From the NCBI GenBank assembly GCA_943737045.1, contig CALSFV010000272.1, forward strand, positions 1-64,000: DNA of 64,000 nucleotides, read 5' to 3'. The position numbers were made by a program, and so were the translations under genes. The notes beneath the pieces were generated by a model that searched no databases, had not been told where the DNA came from, and saw nothing but the letters and a program-made list of their open reading frames with translations. The stretch is from Parapristionchus giblindavisi. Lineage: Eukaryota > Nematoda > Chromadorea > Rhabditida > Diplogasteridae. Positions within the stretch are counted from its first letter, which is position 1. Each line of letters begins with the position of its first letter. Shown here one piece after another: positions 31,399 to 41,034 of the stretch.

Positions 31399-33312
31399 AT
31401 GAATCGTATTCTTATTCTTCTCATCTTTGCCTTCGGGATCATTCATCTCGGGTAAGACTTTCTTTAATTTCATGATCCTATCTCGTGGGATTGTGACCAT
31501 CACCCATCCTCTTAATGGCAGGCCCCAGCTTTGAAACTCTTCGCTCTGGCCACACTTTCTCGCTTTCCTTGTCTGCGAGAGAGAATTGGCATTGCGGAGA
31601 GTAAAATTAGCTTGGGGGTGTGCATTTTTAGTATATGGATTGAGGTTATGTGTATCTTTGTTCAGCTACGGTGCTGGCAGTAAGAAGACGATCGCATGCT
31701 ACAAAGCAGATGTGAGAACCGAAGGCGATACGCTTGGATGGTATGCGGTGGACCCGGTGGAGAAGAGGAAATACATGGAATCCATGAAAAAGGCCATGTC
31801 AACTTTGCGATCTGAAACAGTCGAATGCGAGTTCGGGTGCAGAACATTCACATATTTCACCGATTGGTTCAAGCTTGAATGCGCTGGCAAATACTAATAC
31901 GATACTAATATATACTAATTTCTAATTTCTAATTTCTAATTTCCATATACTAATTTCCATGTTATTTGCACGAAAAAGCCAAGAAAATTTTGGTACTCAC
32001 TCACACTTTCCTACTATTACTCTGGTATTTTTTTCCAGCCTGGAACCCGGTATATTTCCAGCCTGGCCAACCGCATGGATCCAGTCTGGAAATCTATCGG
32101 CTTCCAGCTATCGATACCGGGAAAATGGCGCTATACCGGGTTCCAGGCTGGAAAATGGCGCTATACCGGGTTCCAGGCTGGAAAAAAATAGCAGAGATTC
32201 GAGCGATTCCTTGACCTTGTAAAGTCGACATCTCAAACATCTGCCTAATAATTAATTAATTTATCTACGCCCGAGGCGCAACGAGACATGAGAAAAATTT
32301 AAAGGGATAAAGAACATGATATAATATAATGTTGACTCTCCAGACTGGGGGGGGGGTTACAAAGGACGTAATTCGTGAATGACAGTATAGTGATCCGCAT
32401 TCGTGCAAGCATGAAAGAAACTAACAGATTATTGAGCGTATAAAAATCACTTGTTTTATTTGTAGAAGAGACTATTTCTTGTTTTACATGGTTCACGAAC
32501 TATGCCGATCTCTTTTACATCAATATCACATAGCGCGCGGCGACGGTCAGCCGGGTTAGGTGAGAGGCAGCGGAAAGACAATCGAGAGACGGGGCGAGAT
32601 CTAGCCTTTGAGCCACTTCCGTTCTTTAGAGCTCAGTGTCATTTTCTTATGCAAGTACTTTTTATACGCACAATATATAAAGTCGCGCTGCACGAATTTA
32701 ATTCCTTTTTTTCTCGTACAAAGCCGTGTATTTAGACATCATTTTCAAGCTTTTCACAGCGTTGTGTTGGATTTATATTAAATTCTTGTGCAAGACTTTT
32801 CATTCATTTTAATTTTGATATTCATAGTGGACGATTGCTACTACCTAATATATCGAGCCATCAAAATTGCAAATTGCTAAAATTATGACTCGTTAAAAAA
32901 TAGTGGAAAACCGAAATCGGCGACTTTCCACCGGTTAAAAAAGTACCCGGGAAGTCGAAAATGGAAACAAAAATTTGAATTCGCGCGCGCGCAAAGAGGT
33001 GCGGGAATTTAAATTAAGACTTTTCGTCATCAATTTTTAGCAGTTAAAATGAAAATTCAACTCGGAAAGTCGGAATTTGAATTCCCGCACCTCTTTGCGC
33101 GCGCGCGAATTCAAATTTCATGTTTCCATTTGCTACTTTCCGGGTACTTTTTTAACGGGTGGAAAGTCGATGATTTCGGTTTTCCACTATTTTTTAACGA
33201 GCCATTAATCGATATTTTCAGGAGATGTTGTTTAGCCGACCAGGGAATTGCAACACAACGTTAGTGAAGTCCATTGTTGTCCATATACCATATATGCTCT
33301 ATATATATATAT

Positions 33313-33390
<78 letters not shown>

Positions 33391-36325
33391 ATATATATAT
33401 TATTTCAGTCTCTGCAACGACTACGTTTCGGAATATTGCAAGAAAGAGTTGGAAGAAGATATATCTAAGAGCGAACGCAAGTTAACTTACCAGGAGGAAG
33501 TGCAAGCTTACGCATGCGGTTCGATATTATTCAGTTGCACTTCTTCCAAAAAATGTGAAATGTTGTCCACAACCTTTGGCTTTACAAAGAAAAATGCTCA
33601 ATATCATGACACGAATTACGAAGCTTTTCGATGCTATCAATATTTGCATTAGTATTAAAATTGAATTTGAATTATGACTATTGTCCGTATAAAATGTACT
33701 TGCATAATTGCATTGCTACTGCTGCTAAACAGAGGAAGAGCTATCGATTAACTCCCCACTCTTTCCTCCTTTCCTTATTCGCTCTCTCTGATCTACCTAC
33801 TCTCTGATCGGTGCTCTCTCTCTCTAAACATGGAAATTCATTGTGGCAGTGGTTGACTATTCTCGTACCAAATAAACAAGTGTATTTTATACGGTCAATA
33901 CTAATTATTTAATTAATTATGGAAATACTGAGCATTCGGGTTTGGGCCCTTATCGCAAAAGAGTCGAAAAATAACTTCTTTTTTTTCAGCTGGAATAAGC
34001 TTGTCTACAGAAACTGTAGAAAGTTCATCTACAGAAACCGGTGATGACAGTAACAAGAAGATCAAATGTTACAAAGGAGGAGTAAAGTATTCCGATGGAA
34101 TTTCATATGGGGAAGCCGACCAGAAGAAGCTATACAAGGAAACAAAGATCGATGCTATCAAAAAATTGAGAGGTGGTGAAGGTGTTGAAACAGTGTTGTG
34201 CGAGCATGGATGCAGAACGACTTTTGGATTTAAGATTGCTGAATTTGGATGCTCTGATAATAGTTTTGTAAGTATTTTTTTCGGTTCTATATAGTTTTCA
34301 CGAAAAGGCCATTGACATTCACTACTTATTAGAAAAAATTTTCTATTCGAGCGATTCCTAGACCTATTCAAGTCGACATCTCAAACATGCCTATCTAATA
34401 GATCAAGCCGGGAAAATTGTCAATTGCGGAAACTAATCGATATTTTTTCCAGGATGGTGTAAATGAGTCTTACGCTCATTGCCTCTCAGAGTGAGTGAAA
34501 TTCATTGTTATTCATATTCCATTTATATGCAATTATTTCAGTTACTGCAACGACTATGTTAAGATATATTGTGAGGATGTCAAAGGCTCGGGAAATAAGT
34601 TTCAGGAAGAAGTGAGAGCTATCGCATGTGGTCCGTTAATTTCTTACAAAAAATGTAAAATGTTGTAGACAAGATTGATGTTTATTACCTAAACATTTAT
34701 CTTCTCCACAACCTTTTGATTTACAAGGGAAAATACTGAATATCATGACACGAATTACGAAGCTTTTCAATTCTATCACTATTTGCATTAGTATTAAAAC
34801 TGAATTAGAATTATGGCTACTAATTATTTAATTATTTATGGAAATACAGAGCATTCGGGTTGGGTCGGGTCCCTGATCGCAAAAACAGTCGAAAAATAAC
34901 TTCTTTTTCAGCTGGAATAAGCTTGTCTACAGAAACTGTAGAAAGTTCAACTACTGAAGCTGTAGAAAGTTCATCTACAGAAACCGCTGATGACAGTAAC
35001 AAGAAGATCAAATGTTACAAAGGAGAAATAAAGTTTACCGATGGAATTTCATATGGGGAACCCGACCAGAAGAAGCTATACAAGGAAACGAAGATTGATG
35101 TTATCAAAAAATTGAGAGGTGGTGAAGGTGTTGAAACAGTATTATGCGAGCATGGATGCCGATCGCTTTTTGGATTAGGGATTGCTGAATTTCGATGCTC
35201 TAATATTCATTCTGTAAGTATTTTTTTCGTTTTTATGTAATTTTCAAGAAATGACCAATATTATGACCATTATTAATTATTAATTATTATTATGAATATT
35301 ATGATAATATTATGACCAATAACAACCATTTCTCAAAATTCTAATCGAGCGGTTCGTAAACCTATTCTACATATATCAAGCCGGGAAAATTGCCAATTGC
35401 GAAAACTAATCGAAATTTTTCAGTATGCTGAGTTTAATACTTTCGGGCATTGCAACAAAGAGTGAGTGAAATTCATTGTTGTTCATATTCCATTTATGTG
35501 TAATTATTTCAGTTACTGCAACGACTATGTTAAGAAATATTGCGAGGAAGAAATAGACAAGGGAACCAAATTCGAAAGAGAAGTGAGAGCTGCCGCATGT
35601 GGTCCGTTAATTTTCAGTCTTGCTTTTTTTCCCAAAAATGTGAAATATTGTAGACAAGATTAATGTGTATTACCTAAACATTTATCTTGTCCACAACCTT
35701 TTGATTTACAAAGGAAAATGCTTAAAGAAGGAGACCCTAGAGTTGGCATGATTGGCTCCCGCAACGATTAACATGGGATAGAATGTTAATATTGTATGGA
35801 AATTAGCGTAAGTGACAATGGGAAAGTGAGGGAAAGAAATACCGTAGTGTTGGTTTTTGCAACTTATGACAAGAAGCAGTTGAATGTAATTTAATATTTT
35901 CTTTTCCAGCGGTGCAAAGTTCGTCTACAGAAACTGTACAAAGTTCGTCTACAGAAACTGTACAAAGTTCGTCTACAGAAACTGTACAAAGTTCGCCTAC
36001 AGAAACTGTACAAAGTTCGTCTACAGAAACTGTACAAAGTTCGTCTACAGAAACTGTACAAAGTTCGTCTACAGAAACTGTACAAAGTTCGTCTACAGAA
36101 ACTGTACAAAGTTCGTCTACAGAAACTGTACAAAGTTCGTCTACAGAAACTGTACAAAGTTCGTCAACAGAAACTGTACAAAGTTCGTCTACAGAAACTG
36201 TACCAAGTTCGTCTACTGAAACTGTACCAAGTTCGTCTACAGAAACTGTACCAAGTTCATCTACTAGTCTTTCGACTCTCATTCCCTTCCTTTTCTTCGC
36301 CTTCTATCCCATGCAATATGCATAA
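31399..36325 (+). CDS. three-module secreted cysteine-rich, stalked, GPI-type protein (first module splice-broken)
   Basis: Not a family I recognise. Exons by homology among its own repeats: 31399-31451 (signal peptide MNRILILLIFAFGIIHL), then three modules of three exons each: 31666-31894, 33222-33259, 33409-33518; 33990-34267, 34453-34490, 34542-34630; 34912-35213, 35424-35461, 35513-35601; last exon 35910-36325. Together 1680 nt, 559 aa, phases agree. Each module has CYK, LCEHGC-type, a 38-nt exon ending near HC, then CNDY...YC and AC. The last exon encodes about 15 copies of VQSSSTET and a hydrophobic tail (LIPFLFFAFY), fitting a mucin-like stalk and GPI anchor. After 31894 the expected GTAAGC donor reads TAATAC, which creates a stop, so the transcript from this start may give only 94 aa. 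Donors GTTCGA and GTCCGT ending modules 1-3 are also weak. Hence either a recently broken gene or a model needing RNA evidence. Confidence 0.6.
31517..31627. mobile_element. MITE family A, copy 3
   Basis: In the first intron of module gene 1; the paralogous intron of the third copy (40236-41071) also contains family-A copies. Confidence 0.82.
31898..31965. repeat. short tandem CTAATTT repeat
   Basis: TTTCTAATTTCTAATTTCTA directly after the new stop codon; the repeat expansion may have erased the splice donor. Confidence 0.7.
32028..32190. mobile_element. palindromic element with tandem arm
   Basis: TTCCAGCCTGGAACCCGG at the left and CCGGGTTCCAGGCTGGAA at the right are inverted. The right side carries a tandem duplication of ATGGCGCTATACCGGG. 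It lies inside module gene 1. Confidence 0.75.
32440..32690 (-). mobile_element. MITE family F (CGTATAAAAxxACTTG), copy 1
   Basis: Reverse-complement relative of 50745-51030: both share CCGGGTTAG, GAGAGGCAGCGG, CAATCGAGAG and a CGTATAAAAAGTACTTGC-type end. Confidence 0.65.
32888..33212. mobile_element. foldback element, GTGGAAAACCGAAA ends
   Basis: Arms of about 130 bp contain GGAATTTGAATTCCCG-type sequence and CGCGCGCGCGAATTC, with outer AATAGTGGAAAACCGAAA mirrored by TTTCGGTTTTCCACTATT. A relative lies at 39548-39863. It ends 9 bp before the 38-nt exon at 33222. Confidence 0.85.
33301..33400. repeat. (AT)n microsatellite
   Basis: About 100 bp of TA dinucleotides filling the short intron before exon 33409-33518; Tyr-Ile open frames here are artefacts. 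Confidence 0.95.
33686..33903 (+). mobile_element. MITE family F, copy 2
   Basis: TTGTCCGTATAAAATGTAC at the left and TGTATTTTATACGGTCAA at the right are inverted ends. It separates modules 1 and 2 of the gene. Confidence 0.7.
35912..36262 (+). repeat. 24-bp coding minisatellite (VQSSSTET stalk)
   Basis: About fifteen nearly identical 24-bp units (GTTCGTCTACAGAAACTGTA with ACAAA or CCAAA). The same octapeptide unit occurs once or twice in the linkers at 34000 and 34920, so the stalk probably grew from a linker unit. Confidence 0.92.
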
Positions 36326-36984
36326 CTAGCATTCAAATAATTGTTGCTTTTAACTATCATTGTAATACGATATAAGCAAAATATAGCAAGTCTTGTAACA
36401 ATAAATTGAATGAGCGAAGATGACTTCGCAATATAAAAAATTCAAGAACATTCTGAAAAAGTTGTGAACTGTGATATCCGAGATACGGGATGTCGAAATT
36501 ATCCGTAATTATCTTTGCTCTCATACCATCGGATATTTTGAGAATAATCTTATAAATATCGAGCTAATATCGGGATCTCGAATCTTCTCGAATTATTTCG
36601 GGGACCAGAAAACTGTAATTTCAGTTACGCTAGCTGGAGTCTCTCTGAGATGAAACACAGGACCAAAATTCAAAGATCAAAGATCAAAGATCAAAAGATT
36701 GGTGTATCCAGATGCACTCTCGCACAGTAAAAATCAGAGAGAACTGCCTCCTCGGAACACGAGATACAATCTGCTACGACATGGTCTAATTGTAAGACTA
36801 AAAATAATACTGCTAAATATCACCACACATTAAAGTGCAAATATGGAAATGACTAAATTGGTACGATACAAACTATAATCAATATGACAATCTCAATCGT
36901 GGACAAAGAAATGCAGAAGTAATACAATTACCCTAATCAACCTAAAATACTTCTAAAGATCAAAGATCAGAAATGTGGCGGTTA

Positions 36985-37570
36985 CGGTAGGGTCTGGGTA
37001 TCCCGCCCGGACAATTTATTTCCTATTTTTTCTAGTTCTTTTTTTTCTTTCCAATGATTTGCCTAAATTTCAATTCAATACTAAATGATATATAAAGATG
37101 TAAAACTAAACAGTGAAGACCACCGGCTTTCTATTCTCATATCCATCTTCTTCCTCGGCCTTAATCTCACCCATATGAATTAACGTTTATCGAATAAACG
37201 GAACGTTTTAAGTTCGAAAAATTGTAACTTAACTTGTAATATTTTTACATTTACATTTAAACAACTGTATCAGCATTGGGATGTTATTTTAGCTGGGTCG
37301 CCATTAGGGTTCTCCATCGTGTCTTGCTATTTGCATGAATTGAGTTACATTGTAATATGACATAAGCAAATATATCCAATGTTTATACTGTAAATTTAAA
37401 GAGTGATGAATAAAACAATAAAAAATAAAACAATAAAATAAATACAATAAAATAAAATAATAAATCACAATAAGAGAAATACAAGAACACAATTTAAAAA
37501 AAAGTTGTGAATTATTTTAAGCAGTGGCATTCGATATTCGGAATGTCAATGAATATCGGGAGTGGAATGA
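36985..37570 (+). pseudogene. collapsed copy of the module gene: promoter plus tail exon
   Basis: The block at 36985-37160 matches the promoter region of module gene 1 (31080-31330). Signal-peptide and module exons are absent. At about 37285 TTTTAG is followed by CTGGGTCGCC in the same phase as the other tail exons, reading AGSPLGFSIVSCYLHEL. The following 3' flank (ATAAGCAAA, AAGTTGTGAA, CGGAATGTC) matches that after 36360. This looks like an internal deletion of a third gene copy. Confidence 0.6.
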
Positions 37571-37616
37571 TATTCGGAAGACGCGAAATTACACTGAAAA
37601 ACAATTCCCTAGCTAA

Positions 37617-37937
37617 GGTACCCCAAGAGAATTATTCCCAACGGATTAATTCCCTTATATGTAAGGCGAGGTAAAATACCTTACATATAAGGGACACACT
37701 CAGCTGAAAGATACTTAATAGTAAGCATACGATCTGCTACCTCAGTCGGATAAGATGGCGATATGCTTACATATAAGCATGGGCAAATGCTTACCGGGTT
37801 GCTTACATGAAAGAAACAACTCGGCAAAAGATTGCGATAGAATGGCGACCGAAAAAAAGAAAAAATCTCTTACATACATATAAGGGACATGTTGCCTTAA
37901 ATGACTGGGAATAATTCTCTTGGGATACCTTACAAGG
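37617..37937. mobile_element. inverted-repeat MITE (CCAAGAGAATTATTCCCA)
   Basis: Left GGTACCCCAAGAGAATTATT and right AATAATTCTCTTGGGATACC are inverted. Several inner TTACATATAAG hairpins fill it. Confidence 0.8.
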
Positions 37938-38149
37938 GAACCGAGAATGGCGGGGACCATCAGTGCAAAATTCGTTGACATAGGTCGACTAGTACCCCCC
38001 AGGGGGTCACAGAACTGTTTTGAACTGTTTGGATATTTGCTTCCTTGGTACCGAAAATCGATTATGAAAATGTGATGGAAATTTGGGCGCGAGCACCATG
38101 GAATAGTGTCAAACACTCACATGGGGATGCTCCCAACTTGTCCTGGCCA

Positions 38150-38530
38150 TGTGAGATGACAATATCATGACTAGAATTAGTTGTCGATGCTTATTACGAA
38201 TCCGTTTTCAGAAAGTGCCTAATCGACCTGAATTTCGAGAAAATCGGTGTTGAAATTTGGCTTGTTAATTCGAAAAGTCGTGAAGTTTCCTTCACCAACT
38301 TTCGGGATTGCATTTTAATTTCCTTCGATGGAAGGTAGACTACTTCGAGTGTTTATAGATGAGTTCACCAGCCCACCCGGATGGTTTGCGCAGGAAACCA
38401 TACGATTTTCAAATATCGATTTTCTCGAAACAGATCGATTAGGCGCTTTCTGATAACTGATTCGTAATCAGCATCGAAAAATGATCCTAGTCATGTCACT
38501 GCCATCTCATATGACCAGGACAAGTTGGGA
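38150..38530. mobile_element. inner inverted-repeat insertion
   Basis: CATGACTAG, TTACGAATC and GATTTTCTCGAAA phrases of the left are mirrored at the right (GATTCGTAATC, CTAGTCATG). It makes the left half longer than the right, consistent with a later insertion. Confidence 0.65.
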
Positions 38531-38555
38531 GCATCCCCTTGTCAGAGAACAAAGT

Positions 38556-38636
38556 CTGTGTCCTCCGTAGCCAAGTGGTTAGAGATTAGCTTTTGGAATG
38601 TTGTGGGTTCGAATCCCCCTACTACAACTTCTTTTG
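38556..38636 (+). repeat. tRNA-like segment, left arm
   Basis: TAGCCAAGTGGTTAGAG resembles an A-box/D-arm and GTGGGTTCGAATCCCC a B-box/T-arm. The anticodon region is shortened and the acceptor stem does not pair, so it is tRNA-derived, not a tRNA gene. Confidence 0.7.
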
Positions 38637-38942
38637 CTGTATTTTTTCAGTGCTTTCCAACCGACATTGTCAAAGTCAAACTTCATTTTCAACAACAACC
38701 ACAAATCAACAACGATGGAGAAGTACCCAGAAGCAGTTGAAGCAGAACGGCTTCTCTCATGGGGGACAGATGCTGCAACCGCGAGATGAGCAGAAAGAGC
38801 ACGGCGCCATCGATCCCTTAGTCGATAAGATGAACTCCTTAGGGTCGACGAAGCGAGGAGGGCGGTCCGCGATGAAGCCGCCCTTGAAGAAGCCGTACAT
38901 GATGAAGGGCTTGAACCGATCAGCACCCATGCTGAAATGAAG

Positions 38943-39240
38943 TTAGGAGACGAACTTGAGCAGGTTGTCCCTCTGCGAGACCTTGAAGTTGATACCTCTG
39001 GCCATGATGATGCTCTTGAGTCTCTTCTGGATGCCCTTCAGCTGGTGGTTGAAGGAGAGATCCGCTGGATGGCAGAGGGAGGTGCCACCAGGGGGAATGT
39101 TCAGAATGAACAGTTGGCAGTTGGGAGGGGCCGCTGCTCGGATCTCATCGTGCTTCTTGAAGCACGGCCATGAGTCAAGGATGAGCAGCAGCTTGGGAGG
39201 GAGCCGTCGAAAAGCACCTTCTTGTAGAACTGCTTCGCGG
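38943..39240 (-). pseudogene. DDE superfamily transposase fragment
   Basis: Minus-strand reading shows KLLLILDSWPCFKKHDEIRA, then LFILNIPPGGTSLCHPADL and FNHQLKGIQKRL, matching the family pattern of LxLDxAxxH...LPPNTTSxxQPxDxxxNxxxK seen in pogo/Tigger/Tc1-type transposases. A frameshift near 39197 separates the upstream QFYKKVLFDGS part; a stop lies at 38943. Only this C-terminal catalytic part is present, so it is not active. Confidence 0.65.
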
Positions 39241-39324
39241 TCTTGTTGTTATTGTTGTTGTTGAAAATGAAATTAGACTTTGAAAATTCCTGTTGAAAAG
39301 CACTGAAAAAATACAGCAAAAGAA

Positions 39325-39403
39325 GTTGTAGTAGGGGGGATTCGAACCCACGACATTCCAAAAGCTAATCCGGCACTCTAACAACTTGGCTGCGGAGGAC
39401 ACA
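39325..39403 (-). repeat. tRNA-like segment, right arm
   Basis: Inverted counterpart of 38556-38636 with a longer anticodon region (GAGTGCCGGATTAGC) and B-box GGTTCGAATCC, so it is nearer to the ancestral tRNA. Confidence 0.7.
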
Positions 39404-39547
39404 TACTGTGTTCTCTGAGCGTTTGACACTATTCCACGGGGCTCGCGCCCAAATTTCCATCACATTTTCATATTCGATTTTCGGTACCAAGGAAGCAAAT
39501 ATCCAAACAGTTCAAAACAGTTCTGTGACCCCCTGGGGGGTACTAGT

Positions 39548-39863
39548 ACCCTGGAAAACCGAAAATGAAAAGGCGATATTTGAATTCGCGGGCGCGAATA
39601 ATGTGCGGGAATTCAAATTTCGACTTTCCGACTGCCAATCTCTATGTTTTAAAAACGAAGTAAATCCGGAATTTCTTTTTCTTTCACTTTTCGTCTTCTT
39701 TTGACATCGGAAACTCGCAGTCGGAAAGTCGGAATTTGAATTCCCGCATCTTATTCGCGCCAGCGAATTCAAATATCGACTTTCCATTTTCGGTTTTCCA
39801 AGGTACATTTTAACACTCGGAAAGTCGCTTTTTTTCGGTTTTCCACCACATTTTAACGCGCCA
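39548..39863. mobile_element. foldback element, relative of 32888-33212
   Basis: Arms share GTCGGAATTTGAATTCCCG and outer AAAACCGAAAATG. It directly abuts the right end of the composite foldback. Confidence 0.8.
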
Positions 39864-40251
39864 TTAGTGTATCCACCACGGTTGCTTGTAGAGGAATACA
39901 GTCCGGAGGCTTTGTAAAAGTGAATCGCATCTTTTTTGATTTGTTGATTTGATTCACAGATATTATATTATATTATAGATAAATTATATTACATTATTTA
40001 TATTATATGATAGGAATATTGTAGAAATAGATTATAGATGCATAAAGATGCAATATTAAACAGAGCATGAGCAAGGATTACTCGTTCGATTTGAATAAAT
40101 TCTAATCTCAAATTAATTATCCTATCTTGATTGCTTCTTTATACATATCATTCTCATAATTTCATTTGGTCAAGAGTGGTTCATGACTCGTCTTCTTCCA
40201 GTTCTCCTTATTGTCTTCGGTCTATTCTATTATACGTAATATTTTCATTAA

Positions 40252-40370
40252 ATGCCCACCCCAAGCTAATTTTACTCTTCGCATTGGCAATACTCTCTCG
40301 TCGACAAAGAAAGCGAGAGAGTGTGGCCGGAGCGGAGAATTACAAATTAGCTTGGGGTCTAGCTTTAATA
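40252..40370. mobile_element. MITE family A, copy 4
   Basis: Complete copy directly after exon 1 of the decayed module gene. Confidence 0.85.
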
Positions 40371-40426
40371 TCGTTATCCTCTTACGTAGATAATGATGGT
40401 GGGATACAAAGAATCCATCATCTCTT

Positions 40427-40765
40427 AAAGGTGGTGTCCGGGCAATATTTTCGTGAACAAACTGTGAAGACAGAAAGATAGCAAAAGTTATTCTGCATAC
40501 CTTACATAAATTAGTTTATGCTAATTTAGCTTATTGATCGCTAGAATCGTGAATGAATCATGCTTGATGTACAGGCAAAGGCGCGAGATTTTGAAAATAA
40601 GAAAGTTCGGCAATAGGATTCGAACCCGCGACGTTGCGCTTACTAGACAGCGCCTTTACCACTACACCAAGGGATGCACGAATTAAAGTTCTAATTTCTT
40701 GCATATCATTTAGCCCTTGAATAGCCGATATGTTATATATTTGCATAGACATTCGAGGGCCTCCA
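40427..40765. mobile_element. MITE family C with embedded tRNA-like sequence, best copy
   Basis: Starts TTAAAGGTGGTGTCCGGGC and ends with the inverted counterpart CCTCCATCTTTAA. On the minus strand 40678-40611 reads like a tRNA: A-box TGGTGTAGTGG and B-box GGTTCGAATCC at normal spacing, with a plausible anticodon arm. TTAA ends with inverted repeats mark a DNA transposon, while the tRNA part is what one expects of a SINE. Confidence 0.75.
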
Positions 40766-40770
40766 TCTTT

Positions 40771-40885
40771 AAAGGCACAGCCAAGCTAGTTTCATACATT
40801 CCGCTCTGGCCACACTCTCTCGTTTTCTTTTTATCCGCGAGAGTATTACCAATACTTAAAATTAGCTTGGGATGGGCATTTAAAG
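40771..40885. mobile_element. MITE family A, copy 5
   Basis: Slightly diverged and sharing its left TTTAAAGG with the end of the family-C copy. Confidence 0.82.
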
Positions 40886-41034
40886 GGGGCGTAACCTCTC
40901 TCAATGGTCTCTTTGACGCGCAATCTCTCGTTGTTAGTAGAACAGAGAAATAGTGCGCACAACGAAGAGACCACTTTTACCACTGCGCTGCAGGATTGAT
41001 GAATGAGAGAGGTAACTCTCTTAAAAAAAGGAGT
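40886..41034. mobile_element. MITE family B, copy 2
   Basis: Third member of the C-A-B string; ends about 37 bp before exon 2 at 41072. Confidence 0.72.

Larger units (their letters stand above)
37978..39551. mobile_element. composite foldback carrying transposase fragment and tRNA-like arms
   Basis: Outer arms of about 140 bp (37978-38117 and 39410-39551) are inverted and contain GACTAGTACCCCCCAGGGGG and GTTTGACACTATTCCA. A second inverted layer of about 150 bp lies inside (38556-38705 and 39245-39403); each arm contains a tRNA-like segment with the B-box GGTTCGAATCC. A third hairpin (38150-38530) is inserted in the left half. The centre encodes a DDE transposase fragment on the minus strand. 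Confidence 0.8.

Noticed and set aside
33225..33470. Tyr-Ile repeat open frames
   Set aside because: (AT)n microsatellite translation; only the part from 33409 is supported as an exon.
35803..36282. Antisense 159-codon frame with repeated VDELCTVS
   Set aside because: Antisense shadow of the 24-bp stalk repeat, which reads as Ser/Thr-rich tail in the sense gene frame with splice support.
40611..40680. A functional tRNA gene on the minus strand
   Set aside because: A- and B-boxes are good but the acceptor stem does not pair fully and it is embedded in a multi-copy element; annotated as tRNA-derived.
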